Assembly (NCBI RefSeq): GCF_022201045.2
Contig: NC_068563.1
Location: forward strand, 4,402,001 to 4,466,000
Reading direction: 5' to 3'
DNA: 64,000 bases
DNA from: Citrus sinensis
Lineage: Eukaryota; Streptophyta; Magnoliopsida; Sapindales; Rutaceae
Positions 12,652-23,504 of the stretch are shown one piece after another. The notes beneath the pieces are model-generated. The model had not been told where the DNA came from. It saw nothing but the letters and a program-made list of their open reading frames with translations, and did not search any database. The translations under genes were made by a program, and so were the position numbers. The first letter of the stretch is position 1, and each line of letters opens with the position of its first letter.

Positions 12652-13270
12652 TCAATCGAAATTGTCAGCATTCATACTGTCCAAAAAATTTTCATAATAA
12701 AAAAATGAAGCACTATTATAGTATTTCAAATGCCATAAATCATATGAATATCCAATATCGTCAAAACCATCTGAATCAGCATTAGCATCGTCTTCTAAAT
12801 CACCATAACCATCACCATGTAAATTTGCATCACCATCCTCCTCTGAATCAGCATCACCATTGTCATCTGAATCATTACCACCACCATCATCAGACTGTGC
12901 ACCACCACTATTTTCAAAATTTACACCACCATTGTCATTTGCATTCAATTTTCCAGTTGGATCCTATATAGAAAAATTAAATGAATGTTTAAAATAATTA
13001 AGTGATAATAAATTATGTAAATTAAAAAAAATTGAAATTGAAATGAACATTATACCATTGAAGAGGAAGCCACAACAACTTGAGAATGAGATTACTTTGC
13101 TTCTAACTCTTCCACTTTTTTTCTGTACAATAGTCAATTGCTCTTGCACTACTTTCAAAGTACTCAACAAAAACTCCTCACGTTGTATGCATTTCTCTTT
13201 GTTGCATGGTTGGCTTAAAGTGGATCCATATACATCTTTAGTTTTGAGGCCTCCAAGAGCATGACCATGC
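12652..13270 (-). pseudogene. CACTA-associated protein remnant (Transposase_24-like)
   Basis: On the minus strand, 13270-13050 reads GGLKTKDVYGST, then QPCNKEKC and LKVVQEQLTIVQKK. This resembles the coiled-coil end of the plant Ptta/En/Spm Transposase_24 family; one base is off in the run after QKK. A second piece, 12948-12652, is a strongly acidic Asp/Gly/Asn-rich run that could be the protein's tail after an intron. No full reading frame is present. The family call rests on a short motif. Confidence 0.45.
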
Positions 13271-13387
13271 TTAACACCTCATGTCACATTAAGATATATA
13301 TCTCATTCTTTTCTCAATGGGACCTCATCAGACGACTCATTTAATTCATTACTCTTTGATATCATTTGTGCCTTATCAAAATATGCA

Positions 13388-14199
13388 CACTCATATTGTT
13401 CGAATTAATTGTATTGAACTAAAAGTAACTAGATCAACTATTAAACATGCTTAGAAAGATAATTTTATCTAGTTTCTAAAGAATTTTACAGAATGAAATT
13501 TGGGCTTCTATTTTTAAAAGATATTCAGGATACATTGAACAAAGTTCATAACTGACGGGAATGCACAAGGCCAAAAGTTTTCAAGATCATCACTCCTATT
13601 GTTCGAATTAATTGTATTGAACTAAACGCAACTAGATTAACTATTATATATGGTTGAAAAGATAATTTTCTTTATTTTCTAAAGAATTTGACAGAATGAA
13701 ATTCAGACTTTTCTTCTTAAACATATTCAAGATAAATTGAACAAAGGTCATAATTAACGAGAATCAGCACAAGGCCAATTGTTTTCAAGATTATCAGTCA
13801 TATTTTTCGAATTAACTGTATTGAACTAAAAGTAACTCGATCAATTATTTTATATGGTTAGAAAGATAATTTTGTCTAGTTTCTAAAGAATTTTATAGAA
13901 TGAAATTTGGACTTCTCTTTTTAAAGATATTCAAGATACATTCAACAAAGGTCATTATTGAGAGGAATAAGCAAAAAGCCAAAAGTTTTTCAAGATTATC
14001 ACTCATGTTATTTGGATTAACTATATTAATCTAAAATTAATTAGATTACTTATTATATATGCCTGGAAATATAAATGCCTCTAGTTTCTAAATAACTTTA
14101 CAAAATTGAATTTGGATTTCTCTTTTTAAAAATATTTAAGGTAGAGTCAACAAAGGTCATATCTTTCAGCATCTGCACAGGGCCAAAAATTTTTAATTA
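13388..14199. repeat. Four tandem units of about 204 bp
   Basis: Units start at 13388, 13591, 13795 and 14000 with CACTCATATTGTTCGAATTA or variants and end in AAGTTTTCAAGATYAT. Periods are 203, 204 and 205 bp. The last unit is the most diverged. No coding potential. Position suggests they are internal repeats of the CACTA element. Confidence 0.85.
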
Positions 14200-15199
14200 A
14201 CTGGATCGATTCATCAAGATTTAATGACAAGGCTGCTGTCCCTAGAAACGTCTTTGAGTTAAGAGTTTAATTAATTTTATGATGTTTAATTTGGAGTTCT
14301 ATACATCAAGTTATGGCTAAATGAATGCTGAATATTCAGATTCAAAAAATAACAATAAGATACTACTCATTGGGTCACATATTTGAATGGCTTATATTAA
14401 TTTCTTTTCTCTTCTAACTCAAAGTACAAGCAAAATCAGTAACAAAATTAGGCAAAAAAATTAAAGAAAAGCAAGAACATATGAATGATACAAAAAATTC
14501 AGTGAAATATATTCTTTAATCAACTAACATTTAACATACAAGCAAACTATGAAGTGAATAGTTTTTACCTTAAGATGCTGATGATCCGACAATTGCTCTG
14601 GTGGAAGAAAAAAATTTGACGCTGCTTCTGGGATGATGGTTTCACAATTTTGCTCCACTGGAAGAAAACAAATTTCGAAACAAAAATTAAAATACGCCCA
14701 TAGATGATGCCATGTACATGCATGCCTGAGCTTGTTAGACTTTAATCAATACTGCAACCATTCCCATATTTCCTTTCACATGTATTTGCATCAAAATCAT
14801 GATCATAAACAAACTGTATTTTCGTTGAAACGACTAACACAAAGTTACAAACAAAAGTCTAGTTCCGAACAAGAATTTCACAGAATAAAGAAGTTTATCA
14901 AGAGGCAAAGCCAACAATAATTATAGATAAAAGAAACCCTAGACATATGAAAACGTTAAGAAAGGAAGAAAAAAAATCTTACGGGGTATAGGAAAAAATA
15001 AGTTAATTTACCTGAGAGGATAAATTCTTGAATTCAGTAATAATTGATCTTAGGGTTTCTCAAGATGAAGTAATGAAGGTGTTAATGGACTGAGTTTTCC
15101 ATGATGGAGTAAAACTGAATGAAGGGCGTGCACTTTTTTTTTTTTTTTTGATAAAACAATTTATGATTTTTTACAATATAAAGCAAGGCTTTATCACTT

Positions 15200-18124
15200 A
15201 TTATTTTCTTTATGGTGGTACGCACGTTTTTGGCTTTTGTTATAATCTTCTTTTTTTAATTTGATTTTTTCATTAGTTAAGATAAGGCATTTTCTTTAAA
15301 TGATCAAACTTTTGATTTTAAGTCAGATCAGAAGTCCAATTAAATTTTACTTAGTCTAGCTAACCTATGTTTTTAATCAAATTGAACTTATATATTCTCA
15401 GTTTCAAGGGAAAAAGAGGTCCACCAAATTCAACTCATTCTTTTCTAGTTTTATCTAGCTTTTAATTCAAATTTCTAAAATCAAACAAATGTTTATTTAG
15501 TCTAATCAACATATATAGTTAATCTTATCTATATTTTAAGATTAAACTAATTTATATTTTTTTTAAAATAGGTAATTTAGATTTATTATAATTTATTCTT
15601 CAGCTTATTTATTTATTTAATTAGTCATATGAATAATTGAGTGTGTATCACAATATATATTTCATAAAACATAGTCTCATAACTATATTATATGCTCTTT
15701 ATTAATTAGGTATGATAATATCTTCAAACTTTAAATGGTAAACTTTATAAAGTTACCGGTAGACAATTAATGTAACTCCTTTATTATTAGTAGAAGTTGC
15801 TAATCATGTAACTACAAGATATAACATAGCCAATAATAGTATATAAATCATGTGACTCCCTTCATTGTGTGTTCCCTCTATGAAGTAAAGTTCACACATT
15901 AACATACATGTTTGAAGATTATATGTTTAATATCTACTATGAAATATTGAATATGAATATTGACGACATAAAACAAAATTACAAAGTTCATGTTAACATA
16001 TTTTATTAATCAAAGATCATTTGCATTGAGACTATTTACTAAAATCTAATTTTTCTCTGTGTGTATCTATATAACTCAATCTATAATATTGTACATTAAC
16101 AGATATCCAACAGCCAAAGATTATGGTTCGAACATTTCTTATACTCTCATTCTTAACATTAATCTCAAATTTTTATTCCAATGTTTATTTTATATTTAAA
16201 AGTAAATTGGACAAATTAATCATTGTATAAAAGCTAACCGAGTGATAAAAACAATATAAAAAATAGTTATATTAATGTACCTCAGATATGTCTTAGTGGG
16301 TGCTTAAGTATACTATGATCATGAAAATTATATTAGTGATTAAGTTAATAACTTCAAAATATATGGTCAATTTATAGGAAAAATAACAAAGACCTATTTA
16401 ATGTAGTTGGCTCCTTATACTCATGCTATCATTCAGTAAATATAAAAATATATATTTTAAATTTATATTTACTATTACATTTTCTATTAATAATCTAATT
16501 GGTTAGTTTTTGGCAATGAAAATAATTGGTCAAGAGTTCAAGTCTAACAAAATATATTTGAACATTTTTTTCATATTTAATACTAATAAATAACAGTACG
16601 GCGCTATCTTCCCCCTTAAACTAATCTTATTAATTTCGTACTATTTCGATCAATTGTATGGCCTAGTTATAAATATTAATGTATTTTTTATAATGACTAA
16701 AAGTCCTCGAAAATAGTGATTTATTTCTACCACAAGTTTGGTAAGTTGAAAATATAATAAGTGAAATTGTACTACGTAATTAATTATAATTGTGACTACC
16801 TTGATATTTGGTAAGAAAAAAAATCAAAGAAATTAATTATAATTTTAGAAATAATCACCAATAATTAATCCTCACTTATACTATTATTCATACTAATGAA
16901 TTTCATATTTGATATATTTGAACAGATAGAAATTGTGAGGCCCTACTTTCCTTGCATAATCTTATTTTTGGCATCTCATCTACCTAAATCTTTTTTCTTT
17001 TCTTTTTTTTATCCTTTTCCTTTAATCAACGGAAATCTTAAAAAAAGAAAAACGGGGCGTTCACTATTTTGTAATTCAATTTTTTAGGGTAAAAATGTCA
17101 ATATATCTAGAACTGGGACTTTAAAAAGATAACACGGGGGTGCTAATAGCAGCTCTCTTACCTAAAATGAATTAGGCCCAATGGTTTCTCTCATCCAAAA
17201 TCTTGTTTTTACTATTATTATTAAAAAGGCCTGGAAACCTTACTTGTGACAACCCCGTCACAAATTTAACATATTACAGGATTCTGCTAGCTATGTCCTG
17301 ATTTGTTTCTATCGATCATTCAGTGAACAAACAATTGAACACGTGTCCAATGTTGGTGCCCAAAGTTGAAATGAGGGCTAATGAATTTTTTCGACCAGTT
17401 TTTTTAATATTCTGTCATTGGGATAACTATTTTTATTTATTGTTATTGCATTTGTGAACATTGATTTATTTTTTTTCTTTTATAAGTTATGTGCTCTATA
17501 ATCCCATTCTATTTCATATGACAGGTGTTAATTAAATTTTCTCCTTAGGCAGAGTTTAGATTTTGGTTTAGTTAATGTTTTCAATTACAATCATTAATGA
17601 TAAAAATCTTAAGATTCAATGAGAAAAAAAATACTGCCTGTATATGTATCTTTACATATTTGTGAACTTATGAAAATCTCTTTAACGTGTTATTGCTTTT
17701 AATTCCATGCACATGGAAATCAAATTTTCTAGATTAAAGTTTATTCACATTAATGACAAAAAATTAACTCTATGATTTAATTTCCCCATTACCGTGACGT
17801 TTATCTGCGCCACTATTATTGATTTTTGCCTTTTCTGTCGGATTATTATTACTTAACAAAGTCTTTAAAATGTCGATAAACATTTTTTTCCAGGGCCAAA
17901 TTTGTTTACTAGTAAGTGGTAAATTTTGATCCGATTCATAATTTAATTAGCTTCTTTTAGTTTGCTGATTAATTGTGGGATAAAATTTGTTTACTAGTAA
18001 GTGGTAAAATTTGATCCGATTCATGATTTAGCTTCTTTTAGTTTGCTAATTAATTGTGCGATTTCAAATATCTTAATTTTTTTTTCTCCATCGAAACTCG
18101 ATCGTAGGAATCATATGAAGATTC
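15200..18124. other. AT-rich intergenic region
   Basis: No gene is seen. At 17134-17150 GGGGGTGCTAATAGCAG resembles the inverted end of the element at 46425-47038, but no partner end is found nearby. A 95-bp direct duplication at 17898-18060 is listed separately. Confidence 0.5.
17898..18060. repeat. Direct tandem duplication, period 95 bp
   Basis: AAATTTGTTTACTAGTAAGT occurs at 17898 and again at 17993, each followed by GATCCGATTCAT, GCTTCTTTTAGTTTGCT and ATTAATTGTG. The second unit is shortened by a few bases. Confidence 0.85.
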
Positions 18125-18383
18125 TGTTTGAAATTGAGGTATTGTAACTTTTAAGATTCTGTTACTATAGAAAAAAATTGTAATTATGAAATAAAAGTTA
18201 GTAGTATGTAGTAAATATATTTAAATAATAATTTTAACAAAATTATTAAAGATATAATAGATTTTTTATCATACAAGTGAAAAATCATATTAACATAACT
18301 TTCAATCTATAATAGCTAATGTTTACTACATACTTTAATACTGCAGCTTTTAAGTTACAATTGTCCAACTTCAATTCCAAACA
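18125..18383. mobile_element. MITE with TGTTTG/CAAACA ends (259 bp)
   Basis: The ends TGTTTGAAATTGAGGTATTG and the reverse complement of CAACTTCAATTCCAAACA form an imperfect terminal inverted repeat. The AT-rich interior (AATAATTTTAACAAAATTAT and flanks) matches the outer element at 62611-63720, so this is a family. No coding. No clear target duplication. Confidence 0.75.
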
Positions 18384-20975
18384 GACCCGAAATCAATGAT
18401 ATCGAATTGGCTACACAACTTTCTGCTCTTGATCTCAATGTGCACGGAAAAAAAGCATGGAGAAGTTGCTAACTAATCACTATTTTTTTTTTGCTAATTA
18501 ATATTTTTATTAGCTAATGAAAACATCAGCTAATCAATTAATCATTATATATATACATGCAGTTGCAAAATGAAGATGAAGAACTTGCTAGAGCTATCAA
18601 AGAAAGCCTCAAAGTCATCTTAAAATTCAAAAGGCAGTGAGTCATAAGAAAATTAAGTTAAATTTTTTGATAAATTGAAGAATTTTTCACAATTAATTAT
18701 TAACTAAAAGTTAATTTTACATGAAATTTTTGAATAAATTAATGACTTCACATTAATTGATTGTTCCACGCCTTGGTTCACGTCTAGAGAAGCTCTAGTA
18801 CAATAGATTGTGATGTTTGCAATAAGGAGGTAAGTATATATATATAACATGTTAAATGCAGGGGAAAATGACACCAATACTCTCAAATTTTAAAAATAGA
18901 TACATCAATCCTCTCAAATTTGATCCACAATAGTTGACGCCACGCATGGTGCTTGTCCATTCTCATTTTGTGAAACTGATCATGCCATCATGCAAACTTT
19001 TAAAAAATTTAATATGTTGGATATTCCGAACAAATGAAAAGTACTTAACAGTGAGCTCTACGTATCCATTTCTGGAATATCAGAAATCTAATAGCACATT
19101 TGGACAAGACTGGTGGGGTCTAAGTGTCATTTTCCTAAAATTAATTTGTTTCGGTTCAAATTTCAACAATACTAAAATATTATTACTTTTTCCAACAGTT
19201 ATAGCCAAGCATGAATTATTGTGACCCTGAGTTTAGGAATCTGCGTTTTTGCTACGACCATTTTAGTGATGGGACTCCAGTCTGGGGTCTAATGCGTTTG
19301 AGTCTTAATAAGTTGACGACTTCAATTTGGGTGCATTTGATTGAAGATGTATGTATGTGTGTGTGTGTGTATATATATATAAGACGCATATACACTTCAA
19401 AATTTTAGAAAAAGAAAAAAAATGTTTCTATTTTTGACTTCGGATTAAAAGGAAAACATATACAATAAAATTTAAGATTTAAATCTTGTTCATACCAAAG
19501 TTAATTTTAATAAAAATAAAATTCTCTATGTAGTGTAGTGATCGAATTTACAATATTTTTATCTCGGTGATGATCGAACAATCAGGACTAATTGTTATTC
19601 TACATCGATCAAATATACACAACCAATTGAACCTCTTCTAAATAATGTGCTGAGATGAAAAAGGCATGAAAATTGAGGAGCAAGTTCCCGTTTTCTCGGT
19701 CACAAGAATTAAGATGAGGAGACATGCAAGTCAAGGCTTGGGGTAACTATTTCAATATATATCAATGATTTTATTCATTTTTTTTTTTTTTTTTGCATTA
19801 TTTTACGTGGAAAGAATTTAAAGTCATTATATTAATTCAATTATGCCAAAATAAAAATCTATTATTGAGGTGTAATACTTTTACAGGTTAACTATATATT
19901 TTTTTCTTTTTTGGTCTTTACCGCATATAAATGATTTATGATTAGTGTCGGAGCCAATACTATTCTTTCTTTCCTTGTTTAGCATTCTATTGGATTCTAT
20001 TCCAAATTAAAGTGTTTATTTAAACTGAATTATATATGTATTGACCTCTTACTTTCATTAAAAGAGAAAAATTTGAATTAGTATTTAGAGATTTCGAGCT
20101 ACTACTTACATATGTTTGTATATATTTTGCTGTAAATGAGGGAAATATTTTCGAAATTTACTTAAACCATTATCTACTACTTGTGTAAACAGCCTATTCA
20201 TCCAAATGCCATAGTATTTGGACTAACTCATGTACTTCCATATGGTAGTGTCGATCTCCGAAGCGTAAGTCACTTTATCAATTTATTTTTTCTTTAATTT
20301 CTTGAAAATAGTATACATATGTAGATGTCATCTTATTCAAATGTTTGTAAACGAACTTGAAGTGAAACCATAAAAAACAATGTTATTTGATAACAATCAA
20401 ATGATGCTTTGGATTAACTTTTCTTGCATTTAATAATGCTCCCTCATTTTGTCGGTGACTTTTTGTAAAAAAATGTTCCGTGGGTTTATCATAGAATTAA
20501 ATAAAAGGATGATATAAAAAATGAGACAAAGAGAATTTATGTGATTTATCACTTGGTTTACGTCCATGAATATAAAAGGAGTAATTTTTTACTATTAAAT
20601 CAAAATTATAACAAAGCCTTTTTTTTCGTCTAACTACTTGCTCGTGCCCCCATGCATCAAGTGTTCTTTATTTATAATATAGTTCCAATTTCTTAAGTTC
20701 TCCACGATTCCTTGTTTTGATTGGCTTTTATTACTTAATTTAGAGTTTCATCCAATATCAGTATCATCTCCATCTAAACTTGAGCTTCATCTAATATTAA
20801 TACTTATTTTCAGCATTTTCTCCCTTTCTAATTGGGTTTAGGTTTTAGGAGCTTCTAGATTCTTTTACTGGTCTTAGATAATGCTTCCAACTACTTGATC
20901 CTAGTTGTTGGATTTAGTAGCTAGGCATTCTTTTAATCATACTTACCTCCCACAGTTGATTTCTCATGCTATCAT
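18384..20975. other. AT-rich intergenic region
   Basis: No gene, RNA gene or clear transposon is seen. There is a short TG/TA microsatellite near 19353-19381 and a T-run near 19777-19793. Confidence 0.5.
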
Positions 20976-20979
20976 GTAC

Positions 20980-21290
20980 CCGAGCTTAATTGACTTTGTA
21001 AGCTTCCTACTGAGCTTGCATGCTCCCATTCTCACGTGCTCTTATGCTCATGTGCTCGCATGCTCACATGCTCTTGTTCTCTCATGAAGTTGAGTTTAAT
21101 TGACTTATTAAGCTTCCTACTGAGTTTGCATCTCTCATGGTCTCATGCTTTCATACTCTAATGCTAGCATACTTATATGCTCTCATGCTTTCATATAGTT
21201 GAGCTTAATTGACTTATTAAATTTCCTATTGAGCTCTCATGCTCCCATGCTCACTTGCTTTCATAGTCTCATACTCACATTATTTGACTT
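20980..21290. repeat. Three 110-bp tandem units with CATGCTC subrepeats
   Basis: GAGYTTAATTGACTT starts units at 20982, 21092 and 21201, each followed by TTCCTAYTGAG and then many loose copies of CATGCTC, TCATGCT or CACATGCTC. No coding potential is apparent. Confidence 0.75.
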
Positions 21291-21401
21291 GTTACATTTC
21301 TTCTTTGAACAATATTAAAATATAAATTTTTTTTGTTTATTTTAATTGAATCCGTATTTTAAAAGACATGGACGATTCTTATTATAAGATAACCGCTAAT
21401 C

Positions 21402-21403
<2 letters not shown>

Positions 21404-21441
<38 letters not shown>
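21404..21441. repeat. (AT)n microsatellite
   Basis: About 19 AT repeats, in the part of the HDR copy 2 flank that has no counterpart in copy 1. Confidence 0.95.
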
Positions 21442-21443
<2 letters not shown>

Positions 21444-21608
21444 GTAGGATTTTAAAGTGTGGGAAAGTATGAGAAATCTTTAAAATCATACGGTTTTAAA
21501 GTGTTAACTTCATAATGCTTTAAAACCATGTAATTTTAAAAATTTCTCGTACTTTTTCGTACTTTAAAATTTTAGACCAGAAAACTACTCTATATATATT
21601 ATATGTAT

Positions 21609-22199
21609 TGTTAGGAAATTGATGGGTGAAGTAGGACCACAACTAAAATGAAATTGAAAGGAAAAAAAAAAAAGAACAACAAGCAGAAAGAGGATACCAG
21701 GAAATTACGTGGTTCGGTTTTAGCCTACGTCCACAGGCGAAAACAGAAGAAAAATATTTTACTAGTGATACGAGAATTACAAATATTGTAATATTTTGGC
21801 TCACTACCCAGAACCCCAATACACCCAATCTCTCACTCACTAATTACACAAGTGTATTAAAACTCTTAATCTCTTACACAACTCTTTCTCTTTTACAAAA
21901 CAGAGAAGAAAAACATAAGAAAAATGGAATAAATAAAATGAGGAGGGAGCCTCTCTATTTATAGCTAAAGTTTTGGCCATTATTTATTATTATTTTTTTC
22001 TCACCGTCATTATCTTCTTCAAACTTCTTCCTTCTTCCTTCTCCTTCAAACATTTACAGCTTCTAGATTGCGGCTCCTTCTTCTCCCTTCTTCTTTTGTT
22101 TTCTTTGATTCAAAGAATGCAGCAACATCCGCATTCTTCTTCAATAATGGCGGGCACCACCTTCTAGAAAAGGTGGTGCTTGGCTGTCATTTTTCCACA
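21609..22199 (-). mobile_element. Solo LTR (591 bp) upstream of HDR copy 2
   Basis: TGTTAGGAAA at the left end and TTTTTCCACA at the right end are flanked by the perfect direct repeat TGTAT (21604-21608 and 22200-22204). On the minus strand a TATA box (CTATAAATAGAG, about 21956-21967) fits an LTR promoter in that orientation. There is no internal coding region. It is absent from the equivalent position upstream of HDR copy 1, so it came after the duplication or was lost there. Confidence 0.8.
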
Positions 22200-22529
22200 T
22201 GTATATATATACATAAAATTCTTCACTAAGGGGAAGACACACACACACACACAAGCTCTTCACTAAGGGGAAGACAAGTTATTTTGGAGGAAAAGGATTA
22301 TCAAGTAACTGGACGCAAAGCGCGAAAACAATGGCTCTATATGGTTTGCCCATGTACATACTATATCCATCTTAACTTTACTAATTTAACCTTAACTAAG
22401 TTTTTTTGAAGTGTATAATTGTCATCGTACAGACAATTAACTAATTAAATGTTTGTAAAACGTACTTGATATTTCATTATTTTAATTTTTGAGAATCAAA
22501 CTTACAGGTGCATGACTGGCGGGGTTTTG

Positions 22530-23430
22530 GCTCATGAAATGATGCATGCATGGTTTGGAATTCAAGGTCAGACTTAATAATATTATTATTAACTTCATAG
22601 CAACTAGGGGTTTAACTAATATGACATAGAAACCATATAGGATAGAATAAATTAGGAATTCTAGATTTTGAGTCAATTTATTATTTTATTTTAATAAGCT
22701 TATTTGAGTCATATTTGTAATTTTAGTCTAATTAGGATTTTAGATTATTTCTTTCATTTTAGAAGTATTGGGATGAAGTTAGCTATGAATATATGTAGGC
22801 TTGTTATTAATAGTTTATTGTAACACTTTTGAGCTTTTCATCAAGAAATATTTTAGATTATTCTCCTTGAGTTTATCTTTTTCTTAATTCGACGTTTTCT
22901 CTCTTTGAGAACTATTATTTCTTGAGTTTCAAGAATGTTTAATAGAACGATATCCAATGTCGGTTCTAGACAAGTAGCATCAGGGCCTTTCTCTATGTCA
23001 AGTTGCGCTTTCGTGATCATCAACTACCCTACATACACAAATCCTTCCTCTGTCATCCATTAAATCCACCAATTCCACCAATTCCTATATGCTTCCTACA
23101 TCATAATGAAATGATGCATGCATGGTTTGGAATTTAAGGTCAGCCTTAATAATATTATTATTAGCTTCCTAGCAACTAGGGGTTTATCTAACGAAATGAT
23201 GCATTCATGGTTTGGAATAATTGAAGGCCAGCCTTAATAATATTATTATTAGCTTCATAGCAACTAGGGTTTAAGCTAATGAAAAAATGATGCATGCATG
23301 GTTTGGAATTCAAGGTTAGCCTTAAAAATATTATTATTAGCTTCGTAGGGTTTAAGCTAATGAAATGATGCATGCTTGGTTTGGAAGTCAAGGTCAGCCT
23401 TATAATTATTATTAACATTTATTAGCTTAG
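22530..23430. repeat. Minisatellite upstream of HDR copy 2, five units, interrupted
   Basis: Units of 80-88 bp matching those at 7156-7315 start at about 22530, 23104, 23187, 23275 and 23355. The first two are separated by the solo LTR at 22622-23103. Each carries ATGATGCATGCATGG or a variant and an ATTATTATTAGCTTC stretch. The array ends about 75 bp before the start codon, so it occupies the former promoter/5' UTR. Confidence 0.85.
22622..23103. mobile_element. Solo LTR-like insertion (482 bp) inside the minisatellite
   Basis: The insertion starts TGACATAG and ends CTACATCA, an imperfect inverted pair. It is flanked by TAATA (22617-22621) and TAATG (23104-23108), a 5-bp target duplication with one mismatch; the uninterrupted repeat units read TAATG here. 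The interior is LTR-like without coding sequence. Confidence 0.65.
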
Positions 23431-23504
23431 TAACAATTAAATTCGATTCCTCTCTATCATTACTTGCCCCGACTCTTTCTCTCTCAATCTGTGAATCGCT
23501 CATC

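Larger units (their letters stand above)
11948..15200. mobile_element. CACTA (En/Spm-like) transposon, left end and internal remnant
   Basis: A terminus CACTACAAGAAAAA starts at 11948, after the possible 3-bp target ATA. It is followed to about 12450 by short degenerate subterminal motifs (CCGTTG, CGAAAATA, TCGACGG and similar), as is typical of CACTA ends. A transposon-type coding remnant (12652-13270) and a tandem array (13388-14199) follow. I could not find the opposing TTTTTCTTGTAGTG end; the right limit given is only where recognisable structure fades. Confidence 0.65.

Noticed and set aside
13388-14199. CRISPR-like regular spacing
   Set aside because: Units are about 204 bp and contiguous, with no repeat-spacer alternation; this is plant DNA with a simple tandem array.
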